Shown here: positions 46,386 through 55,323 of the stretch, piece after piece
How positions within the stretch are numbered: the first letter of the stretch is position 1
How the letters are laid out: the number at the start of each line of letters is the position of its first letter
Source of the DNA: Laspinema palackyanum D2c
Lineage (GTDB): Bacteria; Cyanobacteriota; Cyanobacteriia; Cyanobacteriales; Laspinemataceae
Length of the DNA stretch: 64,000 nt
Assembly (NCBI RefSeq): GCF_025370875.1
Contig: NZ_JAMXFD010000002.1
Location: 254,797-318,796 of the forward strand
Reading direction: 5' to 3'
Program-made: the position numbers and the translations under genes
Notes under the pieces: model-generated
Seen by the model: only the letters and a program-made list of their open reading frames with translations
Told to the model about the DNA's origin: nothing
Databases searched by the model: none

Positions 46386-46913
46386 TTAAGACTCACTCGA
46401 TTGAGGCCAGAGGTAAATCACACCAGAAATCCAGGTTAGGGCCACGGAAATCCAGAAGGCAACTAAGGCGATCGCAGTCCATTCCCCAGGCAGAGGCGCG
46501 ATTAACAGAGCGATCGCCAGGATTTGACTGACGGTTTTTAACTTCCCCCACAAATTGGCACCGGCGATCGCCGCATTCCCCGTTAAAGCGGGATTGATGC
46601 GCCATCCGGCGATCGCCAATTCCCTAAATAAAATCAAAAATACCCCCCAAGCAGGCAACTGTCCCAGTTGCACCAGGGACATCAAGGGTGCCATAACCAA
46701 TAACTTATCGACTAACGGATCGAGAAACTTCCCCAACTCCGTCACTTGATCCAGTTTTCTAGCTAAATAGCCATCTAACCAATCCGTTCCTGCTGCCACC
46801 AAAAAAATCACCACGGAGATCCATCGCAACCTCGGCGTGGGGTCTGACAGGAAATACAGTAGAAAAGGCACCCCCAATAAACGGGAGAAGGTAATCCAAG
46901 TTGAGAGCGTCAT
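46386..46913 (-). CDS. pgsA: CDP-diacylglycerol-glycerol-3-phosphate 3-phosphatidyltransferase
   Basis: This 175-residue membrane protein has the CDP-alcohol phosphatidyltransferase motif DWLDGYLARKLDQVTELGKF followed by LDPLVDK (D-G-x2-A-R-x8-G-x3-D-x3-D). It has about five helices, starting MTLSTWITFSRLLGVPFLLYF. It makes phosphatidylglycerol phosphate, the first step to phosphatidylglycerol, the only phospholipid of thylakoids. The length is normal. Confidence 0.94.
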   Translation of the reverse strand: MTLSTWITFSRLLGVPFLLYFLSDPTPRLRWISVVIFLVAAGTDWLDGYLARKLDQVTELGKFLDPLVDKLLVMAPLMSLVQLGQLPAWGVFLILFRELAIAGWRINPALTGNAAIAGANLWGKLKTVSQILAIALLIAPLPGEWTAIALVAFWISVALTWISGVIYLWPQSSES

Positions 46914-46932
46914 AAATAGCTCACCAGAACAG

Positions 46933-46975
46933 AATAAAAAAAACCTAGGGCCGACCGAAGGATTGGCCCTAGGTT
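46933..46975 (-). terminator. Intrinsic terminator of the sugar transferase gene
   Basis: AACCTAGGGCC (46942-46952) pairs with GGCCCTAGGTT (46965-46975), an 11-bp stem. On the minus strand it is followed by about eight T. Located 47 nt after the stop at 47023. Confidence 0.92.
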
Positions 46976-47022
46976 AACATAATTTTGCTCTGAATGTTTT
47001 GCTCTATCCCCAGAATCTGCTC

Positions 47023-47736
47023 TTAGCAGGCTCCTCTTTGGTTAAAAATAACCTGGAACGTTTTCACAATTAGGAGGAGGTCATAAAGAATCGACCACTT
47101 GCGCTGATACTCCAAATCCAGGTGAATCACTTGTTCAAAATCTTTAATACTAGAGCGTCCATGAGTCTGCCATTCTCCCGTTAGACCCGGTTTAACATTC
47201 AATCGGTCTAAATGGTGGGGTTGGTAGTCTTTCACTTCCCCGGGAGTGGGTGGACGAGTGCCCACTAAGCTCATTTCGCCGCGCAGAACGTTCCAAAATT
47301 GAGGCAGTTCATCCAGACTGGTGCGACGTAGAAACCGGCCTACTCGGGTGATGCGAGGATCATTTTCGTTTTTAAATAGATGTCCTTTGACTTCGTTTTT
47401 GACCAGATGCTGAAGATGTTCCGCATTAACGACCATCGAGCGGAATTTCCACATCCGGAAGTATCGACCCTTGTAGCCACAGCGAATTTGGCTATAGAGT
47501 AAAGGTCCTGGGTTGTCCAACTGCATGGCGATTACGAGGGGAATAGCAATGACGGAGGTGATTGCTAACCCGACTAATGCTCCAACAATATCAATAAGCC
47601 GCTTTGTTTTACTGTCAAGGGAAGGATGACATTCTTGCCGAATTGTTGGATCAGAATAAGTCGCTTCAATAGTGGCGCTAGTGGCTGGATTAAATTTAAA
47701 GGGAATAGATATATCAATTTTATGAGCAGTTAACAC
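47023..47736 (-). CDS. Polyprenyl-phosphate sugar-1-phosphate transferase (WbaP/WecP type)
   Basis: The protein has 237 residues from a GTG with GGAG about 7 nt upstream. A 40-residue polar start is followed by one membrane helix (LIDIVGALVGLAITSVIAIP) and the bacterial sugar transferase domain: GPLLYSQIRCGYKGRYFRMW, KFRSMVVNAE, DPRITRVGRFLRRTSLDELP, QFWNVLRGEMSLVGTRPP and KPGLTGEWQ. It transfers a sugar phosphate from UDP-sugar to undecaprenyl phosphate and so starts assembly of an exopolysaccharide or O-antigen unit at the inner membrane. It is monotopic, like the PglC core, without the large N-terminal part of WbaP. No glycan cluster surrounds it. Confidence 0.95.
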   Translation of the reverse strand: MLTAHKIDISIPFKFNPATSATIEATYSDPTIRQECHPSLDSKTKRLIDIVGALVGLAITSVIAIPLVIAMQLDNPGPLLYSQIRCGYKGRYFRMWKFRSMVVNAEHLQHLVKNEVKGHLFKNENDPRITRVGRFLRRTSLDELPQFWNVLRGEMSLVGTRPPTPGEVKDYQPHHLDRLNVKPGLTGEWQTHGRSSIKDFEQVIHLDLEYQRKWSILYDLLLIVKTFQVIFNQRGAC

Positions 47737-48090
47737 GATCTTCTCCCGTTGGGTTTGCGGTGGGTATCCTGATTCTTGAACTGACTCTACTCAATTTTGG
47801 GGAAATTCGGTAGAACTACCCCCTGATATTTACTTAAACTTTGAAATGTTAGTCAGTTTTGTAAAGTTTTCGTGTGGTTTAAAATCAAGCCCCAGTCTTC
47901 TGCAACGCCTATACCCTGCGCTTTGATGGTCCCAAGTGTGTCCTAGACATTAAGTCCAACGGGCGCGACCCCACTCTGTGGCGATCGCTCCCTTGAAATG
48001 GGGCAAAGATGCCCTATCTGGAGCCGGGGTTTCCGGCCATATCCGATATTTTCCCGCTTTTCTGTATTTTTCACTACATTTTTCTAGTAA
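47737..48090. other. Intergenic region with a possible gene fragment
   Basis: About 350 bp. A 37-codon plus-strand frame bounded by stops (47883-47996) reads CNAYTLRFDGPKCVLDIKSN and onward, and may be a remnant of a lost gene; I cannot name it. No promoter was clear. Confidence 0.4.
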
Positions 48091-50076
48091 TTATCGAGAA
48101 AAATTTTCGGAATGATGGCGTTGAGGGGTTAAAAATTCACTTAAATAAAGGAGGAGGGGTTCTTCAAAATGTTGATGAGTCGTTGTGGCGATCGCCTCCA
48201 AATATTGTAACAACCGCCCAGACTGTTCCAAATTAACGCGATAAGTGCCATCAACCTGGTCAAACAGAGGGATATCCGGCGTGAGAGGATATTCCGTTGT
48301 CGCCGCCAGTTCGGGCATTGGGACTACAGAGTTCACAGAGGAACTCAACCCCGGAGGCAAATTCCCCTCCAGGAACCCTTGAATCCGACTCCCCAGCGAT
48401 CGCCCGTGAATCCCGCGACGTTCCACTAATGCTACAATTTCCCGCAAGGACCGGGCACTGTCGTCCTGGATTGCGCGTAACAACTCCGCCAGTAAAAAAT
48501 AATCCCCATACTGCTGCCGGTTCAAGTCCAGAACCCGAGGATACAAAGGCAACGCCGCCAACCCAAAGGCAATCCGACTCGAACCCGACCCCCGATTTCC
48601 CCGGGGTGGATCAGCGATTAACGTCGCATTCGGGAGTTTTTGCCGCATCCAACCCCTTAACGAGGGTGATTGTGCCGTCCCCCCGGTACAGACGGCGCGC
48701 TCAATGGCGATCGCCGATAAACCTGTTTCAATCAACAACCCATTCAACGCTTGATTCAAAAAGTTGAGAAATGGCTCAACCACTAAAGTTTGTAACTCCC
48801 GGTGGGCGATCGTCCAGCGAAACTCCCCCACCGTCACCGGATATACATCTCGCTCTTGCAGCGCCAACTTCACCTCTTCCGCTGCCGCTAACAATTCTCT
48901 TCCAGCGGGATGTTCAAGTAATCGCTGCTGTAACTGCATTCGCCGCACCCCATCCGGTTCTCCCGGGCGGGGTAACTCCAAATCGCACCCCAGATACCAA
49001 TATCCCCGATTTTCCCGACGGACTGCCTCCGTCCAAAATAACTGACAAATTATATCTTGATCTAACCCTTGACCTGCATAGGGAAAACTGCGAGTTTTGA
49101 AGTGAGACTCACTGAGTTCCTCCAGGTTTTCTGGCACCGCAACCAATGCCAACTCTGTCATTGTCGCACCGGAATCGATCGCCAACCCATAGCGCATCCC
49201 CACCGCCCGAGAGCGGTGCCAACTGGCTCCGGGTCCTTCCTGGGGGTGAAATTGTCGAGATAAGACCGAAGGAATCGTCACCCGTTCTCCACCGACACCC
49301 GGAAGGACTGAGAGCCATGCAGCGACTGCATTTTCCACAAATAGCACTTGGGACGCTTCTTGGACAAGCTTCGCACTTAAAATAGATTCGCGAATATTAA
49401 AACAATAACTATCGGGCCAACTGCCGGGAAAACTCACAATTGCCCCACGCAACTGAGCGATCGCCTCGGGAAACCGATCGGGTTCTAACCCGGCAGCACC
49501 CCCAATCGCAGCAGAAGGGGTCGCCATCGTCAGGGCCGATGACAGGGTAGCAACAGCATGACTGCGAGGAGAGGAAACAGAAGGCAACCTGAGCGATCGC
49601 CCAGAACCCGATGCCACTTCCACCACCGGCAACCCCAACCCTTGGGCCAATGGAGCCACCCCAGCAGCGGCGATCGTTGCCAACAGCGCACTTAACGCAT
49701 CAAGCAAATCGCTTAATCCGAGGGACCTTCCATGCGATCGTAACACCACCTCCCGTTTTGCCCGTTTGCGATTCAGCAACTCCAGGGGGACAACCGTCGG
49801 GTGCATTCCCGAGTCCCAAAGCTTGTCCTTCCCTTTTGTTCCCGCAATCCCCGGCAATAACAGGGGTTTAAACTGATGCAACCACCATCCCTGGGACCGG
49901 AGATAAACTTGGGAAGGTAAGCGAAACGTGGGGTCAGAACCCTGAGAACCGAGGGGATGCCAATAAAGCGGATATAACTGACAGGTGAGGCGATCGAACA
50001 AAGCTGCCGACAGGTGAGTCGTCCCGAGATCAATTCCCAAATACCAGAACCCTGCCGATCCGTTTGGCACTGCCAT
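48091..50076 (-). CDS. Divergent Hsp70-like actin-fold ATPase
   Basis: This 661-residue protein has the actin/Hsp70 motifs: phosphate-1 WYLGIDLGTTHLSAALFD (about residue 11-28), phosphate-2 YGLAIDSGATMTELALV (about 293) and the adenosine motif VCTGGTAQSPSLRGWM (about 465). A long region (about 95-200) between the first motifs is not typical of DnaK. After the ATPase, the last 150 residues are helical (DYFLLAELLRAIQDDS, SLREIVALVERRG) with no beta-sandwich substrate domain, so it cannot be a classical chaperone. It lies 99 nt downstream of the 948-residue coiled-coil/acidic gene, same strand, suggesting a two-gene unit. Client or partner unknown. Confidence 0.88.
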   Translation of the reverse strand: MAVPNGSAGFWYLGIDLGTTHLSAALFDRLTCQLYPLYWHPLGSQGSDPTFRLPSQVYLRSQGWWLHQFKPLLLPGIAGTKGKDKLWDSGMHPTVVPLELLNRKRAKREVVLRSHGRSLGLSDLLDALSALLATIAAAGVAPLAQGLGLPVVEVASGSGRSLRLPSVSSPRSHAVATLSSALTMATPSAAIGGAAGLEPDRFPEAIAQLRGAIVSFPGSWPDSYCFNIRESILSAKLVQEASQVLFVENAVAAWLSVLPGVGGERVTIPSVLSRQFHPQEGPGASWHRSRAVGMRYGLAIDSGATMTELALVAVPENLEELSESHFKTRSFPYAGQGLDQDIICQLFWTEAVRRENRGYWYLGCDLELPRPGEPDGVRRMQLQQRLLEHPAGRELLAAAEEVKLALQERDVYPVTVGEFRWTIAHRELQTLVVEPFLNFLNQALNGLLIETGLSAIAIERAVCTGGTAQSPSLRGWMRQKLPNATLIADPPRGNRGSGSSRIAFGLAALPLYPRVLDLNRQQYGDYFLLAELLRAIQDDSARSLREIVALVERRGIHGRSLGSRIQGFLEGNLPPGLSSSVNSVVPMPELAATTEYPLTPDIPLFDQVDGTYRVNLEQSGRLLQYLEAIATTTHQHFEEPLLLYLSEFLTPQRHHSENFSR

Positions 50077-50175
50077 TCTTCTGTTTCCCCCTTAGCTGGT
50101 TGCCGTCCCAAAATGAGTTTAACTGTTAACTATGCTAAACGCGCAGGTGTTCCCCGGAAAAACTCAGCGGTTGAA

Positions 50176-53022
50176 TCAGATACTGGGAGCATCGGACCAA
50201 CTGTCAAAGAAATTATCCAGGGTGGGATTGGCAAGGTCATCCTCTGGGGAAATGGGGAGCCCTGGCTCATCTGCCTCCGGTTCGCGATCGCCAGGTGTAG
50301 TGGCTTCCTCCTCATCATCCATGAAGTCAGCGAAAAAATCTTCCACTGTTTCATGGTTGACATCTTCCTCTGCTGTGACTTTGACCACTGGAGGCGGATT
50401 TGTTGCCATTAGTTCGGCAAAAATATCATCTAAGGTGGGCAAAACATTGTTTGATCGCCCCCTTGCCTCGGGCTTACTTTCACCGTTAAGACGAGAAGAC
50501 CCCGGGGTTGCTCCAGATCCGGTTTTCTGGGATTTGAGGGATTTGGACTGAGTTTTAGAAGGTTGAGCGGCTTTTCCTGGCAGTTTACGCCCGGTTTCCG
50601 GCGGGGAGGGGGGTGGCATTTGCGAGGTCAAGTCGGCTTTGAGGGCGATCGCATTCGGGTCCGGGTCCTCTGCCTCCCACCGCAAGTCTGCCTCATTGGC
50701 ATCTAAGGAAGTATCTCCACTCTCTTCCCAAGGCAGAGTTCCATCCAACTCCTCTAATCTGTCTGCCTCCGATAACGGAGGTTCAGCGGCGAGGTCCTCC
50801 AGCCATTGTTCGGCGCTAACTTCGGTCCCCTGCCAGTCTGAGGGGTCCGGACTTGCGCCCTGGGCTTCTGCTTCCTCTAATTTAGAGAGGTCCTCATCTA
50901 AGCGTTTGATGCCGGTATTACTCAGCCAAAGATTGTCGAGGTCCTCTTCTAGGTCCGCATCTGGGAGTAAATCTTCTTGGGGGGAAGCCGGAATATAGCC
51001 GCTTTCTTCCCAGTCTCCCTTTAAATCCAGGTCCGAGGCGATCGCCACCTCCTCAAATTCGGGCAGCCAATCCTCCATGAGGGCATCGGCTGCATCCTCG
51101 ACCCTTTCGGGTTCTGGGTGCGGTAACGCTGCCGGTTCTGGGGAGACTGCGGTTGCCTCGGGAACCGTCTCAAAATCAGCAAACAAATCGTCTGTGGGTT
51201 CCTCGGGTGGGGTTGCTGGAGGTTCGGGTTCCCTGGGGGTTTCAGTCTTTTGGGGTGGGGGAGGGGATTGGGTTTCTGAAACCGATCGCGCTTTGGTGAT
51301 TTCTGCTGGGATGGTAGCGTCCGACTCTGTAAGCTGGGACTCTAGGCGATCGCCAAACAGAAACTCATCCATATAGTCTTCCGAATACTCGCCCCCCATT
51401 CCTGGAGCATCAGTGCGACTCTCCAATTCCGCAAATAAGTCATCCTCGCCATAGGGGGAAGTCTCCGGAGTCTCGGCACTGTTCGGTTCTTCACCGATGG
51501 CGAATAAATCTGCATCCCCCGACTCCGGGATGAACTCTGATGGGGGAGGGAGATTTTCTTCGAGTTCCAAACCCTCAGACAACTCCCAATTTTCGGGCAA
51601 GTCATCATCCTCTGTCACCCACCCCTCCAGACCTAATTCAGGTAGGTCCTCGAAGTCCAGATCCGAGGGAGAAATGGGGCTATTTTCCGGGGCGATCGCC
51701 TCGGACAACTCCTCCCCTTCAGCACTTTCAGCCCATTGTGCAGCGAGTTCAAAGTTGTCTTGAGACATTTCTAACCGAGTTTTGGGGAGGGTTTGAGGGG
51801 GTCTCACCGTTGCCTGGTCCAGGTCCGCAGATGCCTCGGGGGTTTCATCCTCTGCTGCCTCTAGGGGAGGGGTCAATTCTGCTCCGGCAAAGGGGAAGGT
51901 AAGCAGTTCAGGGTTCTCTTCTAGGGACAGTTCAGAGGCCGATGCTGGGGCAGAAACTTGGGGCGTTTTAGGCTGCTTTTGAGAGGGAGATTTCGCCTGG
52001 GGTTCGGGTTGGACAGAGGGGACGGGAGGGGTTTTTGGAGGTTTCGGTGGAGTGGGTGGTGAGTCTAGGTTAGAGGGTTCTGGGTCGGATTTTGGGGGGG
52101 AATCCTGCTCGTTTGCGATCGCCGCTTGAGTCGAAGAGAGCAGGCGCAGGGAGGATTGTAAATAGGAGGAGGTCTCTTGACCTAAGAGTTGGGCCAGGTG
52201 ATTGACCAAGGCGCTAAACATCAGTTCCCCTTGCTGTCCGAGGCGATGCATCTTGTCTAAGCCTTGAACTAGGGAGTCATTGTAACTGTTGACGTTGCGT
52301 TCGAGGGCTTCAAAGACAACGCGCAGGGTAGAGTCGAGGGACATCAAGAGGCGATCGGATTCCCCCTGTAAGCGCTGCAACTGTTCTAATCGGGCTTCCG
52401 GGGATAACAGGCCAGAAGTCTCTACAGTCAAGGCATTGAGTTTTTCGAGGAACTTAGATTCGACAGCACCGGCTTCGAGGCGATCGCCAGTCCCCTCGGT
52501 TAAGAGTTGGGTTTCGATTTGTCCGATCGCCTGAGAAACCTGTTGGGAGAGTCGGTCTTGTAGGGGTCCGAGTAAGGCTTGGAGAAAGTCGGCGATCGCC
52601 TGTTGTTGATGAGCCTGTTGTCCCGCCAGGGTCTGGTAATGCCGTTGTCTTTGCTCCAACTCCCGGACTTCTGCCATTAGGGAATATCGCTCTTGTCGTA
52701 ACGTGGCGATTTCTTCCTGTAAGGGTTGCATCAGGTTAGTCCGTAACCCACTCAAATCTTGCATCAGGGCTTGCAAAACCGCTTGAGCTTCAGCCGCTTG
52801 ACTCACGGCTCCTGGGGCGATCGCATAAGGCGGCATAGCACTCAGCGCTACTCCCCGGCTGCCCTCGGAAGCCAGTTGGGAATCCAGATAGAGACGAACT
52901 CGCTCCAAAACCCGACGAGTATCTCCCGAACTCCACCACGCGAGGCGGGAGTTCATTTTTCGCAGAATTCCATCAATGTCTGCAATCAGTGCTTGTAGTT
53001 GATCCCGATTAGAACTCACCAT
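50176..53022 (-). CDS. Large coiled-coil/acidic disordered protein with repeated FAE/FAD motifs
   Basis: I do not recognise this 948-residue protein. Residues 1-300 are helical and coiled (LQEEIATLRQERYSLMAEVR; ALERNVNSYNDSLVQGLDKM). From about 310 it is rich in Pro, Glu, Asp and Ser and almost certainly disordered. Within this part a short motif, D-[DN]-[LIF]-F-A/D, recurs at about residues 503 (DADLFAIGEE), 526 (DDLFAELES), 611 (DDLFADFET), 864 (DDIFAELMA), 894 (EDFFADFMD) and 936 (DNFFDSWSD); three of the six lie in the last 90 residues. The protein has no membrane segment or signal peptide. The gene precedes the Hsp70-like ATPase by 99 nt. The build suggests a scaffold whose motifs dock a partner; that partner could be the ATPase. 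This is an inference. Confidence 0.8.
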   Translation of the reverse strand: MVSSNRDQLQALIADIDGILRKMNSRLAWWSSGDTRRVLERVRLYLDSQLASEGSRGVALSAMPPYAIAPGAVSQAAEAQAVLQALMQDLSGLRTNLMQPLQEEIATLRQERYSLMAEVRELEQRQRHYQTLAGQQAHQQQAIADFLQALLGPLQDRLSQQVSQAIGQIETQLLTEGTGDRLEAGAVESKFLEKLNALTVETSGLLSPEARLEQLQRLQGESDRLLMSLDSTLRVVFEALERNVNSYNDSLVQGLDKMHRLGQQGELMFSALVNHLAQLLGQETSSYLQSSLRLLSSTQAAIANEQDSPPKSDPEPSNLDSPPTPPKPPKTPPVPSVQPEPQAKSPSQKQPKTPQVSAPASASELSLEENPELLTFPFAGAELTPPLEAAEDETPEASADLDQATVRPPQTLPKTRLEMSQDNFELAAQWAESAEGEELSEAIAPENSPISPSDLDFEDLPELGLEGWVTEDDDLPENWELSEGLELEENLPPPSEFIPESGDADLFAIGEEPNSAETPETSPYGEDDLFAELESRTDAPGMGGEYSEDYMDEFLFGDRLESQLTESDATIPAEITKARSVSETQSPPPPQKTETPREPEPPATPPEEPTDDLFADFETVPEATAVSPEPAALPHPEPERVEDAADALMEDWLPEFEEVAIASDLDLKGDWEESGYIPASPQEDLLPDADLEEDLDNLWLSNTGIKRLDEDLSKLEEAEAQGASPDPSDWQGTEVSAEQWLEDLAAEPPLSEADRLEELDGTLPWEESGDTSLDANEADLRWEAEDPDPNAIALKADLTSQMPPPSPPETGRKLPGKAAQPSKTQSKSLKSQKTGSGATPGSSRLNGESKPEARGRSNNVLPTLDDIFAELMATNPPPVVKVTAEEDVNHETVEDFFADFMDDEEEATTPGDREPEADEPGLPISPEDDLANPTLDNFFDSWSDAPSI

Positions 53023-54484
53023 AGAACCTCTGGCGATAAGAACAGCACAGACTTCCCCGTTGCCCCGAAAATACTGGTACTTTTAACGTATCGTAGCTTG
53101 TGGCGAGGCAATTTTTTGATTCATTTTCGGACGATTCCAATGGATGAGCCTCGAATCCAGGCAAGGGCGACTCAGTGGGGTTGTTGCGACTAGAGCCTGG
53201 GTACAGTTTGAGATCCCAGGGAGGAGAAAGCAGGTTTTTGGCCCCGATTGGGTGCTTTCAAAAGCCCAGATCTTGTCATCAACCCGGTGGGTTTTCCCAA
53301 TACTGTACAGGCATCCTCAAAGATGAAAACCATGAGGCTTGATTGCCAACGGTTTCGGCTGAATTAATTTTTGGGCGGAGGCGATCGGCACAACCGCCCT
53401 TGAACAGGGGTTAGCCGATCGCCGATCCCGGGTTGAGGGACAAATTAATCCCGGATAGAAGCCCGAAGAAACGGTCCGAAACACACTTCCAGATTCCTGT
53501 CACCTGTTATCAGAATGCCCTAAGCCCATTTTATTACAAATACCCCGATAAACTGGACCCCGGGACAGGCTAACCCCCGACTGACCAGAAGAAACCGCGT
53601 TTCTACGAAAAGGGTCGGGGCTTGAGCAAAAATAGGGATGGAGAAACCCGGTTTCTGGGTTGGGGTGGATCAGTCCTAAAGGCGATGGGGGGTAAAAGAG
53701 CAGACCCCCCAGGGATCTGATCAAGAGTCTGTGGGGTCAGACTCTCTAATAGGTTATTATGGCTAAGTGTTTTCTGGGATCTTATTAAAAAAGGATGTTT
53801 CTAGTCGAGTCTGGCTCGATGGGTATTTGGGGGTCTTAAAACAGAGGTTCCTAATTTGGGATGCCTACCTTCGCCATTCCTGAGTCCGCTAGGCGGGTGG
53901 GAGCTGAAGCTGCGGCGGAGCACCCCGGAAAACCGCTGAAAATTCCTGTAGTAGAGGCCCCCAATCCAGATATAGTTAAAGTAGTGAGTACACTACTCTG
54001 AACAGACAAGGCGATCGCCCTGTGATTTTTACAGTTCCGAACCCCGATCGTCCATTGAGGACCCCACCTACCCCGGCACAAGGACTTCAGGAATCAGACC
54101 CTTGGATAGGCCAGTGAGCCAGAGGCGATCAATTAGAGGGACAAAACACCCTGTCTACTCTCAGTGCAACATCGGTGGCGGTTTATCCCAGGGTTCCGCA
54201 TAATTTCAGTAGGAAAAGGTGCAGGTTTTCCTCCCTTGCCCATTGACAACAACAGCCAAACCCTAAACTTCTAAACTCCTAAAAGTACAAATTGGTTTAT
54301 GTTTTATGTTGTTTCTTTATATTGTTTCGGACAGTATCCAGTCGATGCCAACTGTCTGGTCTATCTGTAGCAAGTCCCTAAAAGAGTCCCTAAAAGAATG
54401 TAATCGGTCATCTCTTGGTTCAGTACAACCCGATTTAGGAAAAACATCGATTTACCCCTGGCGCGTTTATAAGAGGATGGCCTA
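53023..54484. other. Large gene-free region with several hairpins
   Basis: In 1.46 kb I find no convincing gene. It holds GCGATCGGC (53381-53389) facing GCCGATCGC (53414-53422), twin-palindrome copy C (53588-53656), AGAGTCTG-TGGGGT-CAGACTCT (53724-53745), and AGTAGTG-AGTA-CACTACT (53980-53997). No tmRNA, RNase P or SRP RNA signature was found. An unrecognised structured RNA is possible. The region upstream of 54485 should hold the promoter of the Crp-type regulator. Confidence 0.5.
53588..53656. repeat. Twin-palindrome element, copy C
   Basis: AGAAGAAACCGCGTTTCT (with one base changed from the family consensus) and GAGAAACCCGGTTTCT face each other across about 35 nt. Same family as 14505, 18781 and 60728. 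Confidence 0.85.
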
Positions 54485-55192
54485 ATGGATGAAAGATTTA
54501 CCTCTCGCGATTCTGTACCCAACGTTGAAGAATTAATTCGCGCAACTCCGTTTTTTAATGGATTACCGGACTCCGTTGTAGAACGGGCAACGGCGCATAT
54601 TGTTAGCCGCACCCATCCCCCGAATCAAGTCATTTTGTTGGAAAATGACTGGGGAAGTTCTGTTTATTTTTTATTAGAGGGATGGGTCAAAATTCGCACC
54701 TATAACCTCGATGGCAAGGAAGTCACTCTGAATATTTTAGGCTCTGGTGAAATCTTTGGCGAAATGGCCGCCTTGGATGAAGTGCCCCGTTCTACTGATG
54801 TGATTACCCTGGCCCCGACCACGATTGGCAATCTCCCTGCCCAGGATTTTGTGCAGTTAATTCATACCGAACCCTTAGCGGGAATTCGGTTAGCTCAGTT
54901 GATGGCAAGACGTCTGCGCCAAGTCAACCGGCGATTGCGGTTGAGAGAATCCGATAGCACCTCTCGGGTGGCGGATATTATCTTATTTTTAGCCGAGGGA
55001 CAAGGAAAGCAATCTCCTGAAGGGATCGAAATTCCCAATTTACCCCATCGGGAATTAAGCAGTCTGAGTGGATTAGCTCGGGAAACGGTCACTCGGGTAT
55101 TGAGTAAACTAGAGAAGAAGGGTTTGATTAAGCGCGATCGCGAGATCCTCTGTATCCCAGATGTCAACGCCCTGGAACGTCTCATGGTCTAG
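54485..55192 (+). CDS. Crp/Fnr-family transcription regulator with a Crp-type recognition helix
   Basis: The protein has 235 residues from an ATG with GAGG 8 nt upstream. The cyclic-nucleotide domain (about 15-135) has VYFLLEGWVKI and the phosphate cassette GEIFGEMAALDEVPRSTDVI, which keeps Glu and the Arg-Ser pair that bind cAMP in Crp. A long helix (about 140-160) precedes the DNA-binding domain (about 163-235). Its helix-turn-helix is LPHRELSSLSGLARETVTRVLSKL; the recognition residues R-E-T-V-x-R match E. coli Crp (R180, E181, R185), so a TGTGA-N6-TCACA-like site is expected. No Fnr-type Cys cluster is present, so it is not an oxygen sensor of that kind. cAMP binding is likely but unproven. 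Confidence 0.92.
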   Translation: MDERFTSRDSVPNVEELIRATPFFNGLPDSVVERATAHIVSRTHPPNQVILLENDWGSSVYFLLEGWVKIRTYNLDGKEVTLNILGSGEIFGEMAALDEVPRSTDVITLAPTTIGNLPAQDFVQLIHTEPLAGIRLAQLMARRLRQVNRRLRLRESDSTSRVADIILFLAEGQGKQSPEGIEIPNLPHRELSSLSGLARETVTRVLSKLEKKGLIKRDREILCIPDVNALERLMV

Positions 55193-55323
55193 CACCCTTA
55201 AGCGCGATCGCCCTGGACTTATTTAAGGGGCGATCGCCGTCTTGACCCCATTCTCCAGACCCAAATTCAACCGTTAACGCTTCACCCTAAATCGTTAACG
55301 GTTAACTGATTGGACACAATTTG

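Noticed and set aside
47883..47996. 37-codon plus-strand frame reading CNAYTLRFDGPKCVLDIKSN
   Set aside because: No start codon and too short to name; recorded only as a possible remnant.
53980..53997. AGTAGTGAGTACACTACT, considered as an NtcA or LexA site
   Set aside because: The GTA/TAC halves are 10 nt apart rather than 8, the LexA consensus is not met, and no gene starts within 450 bp.
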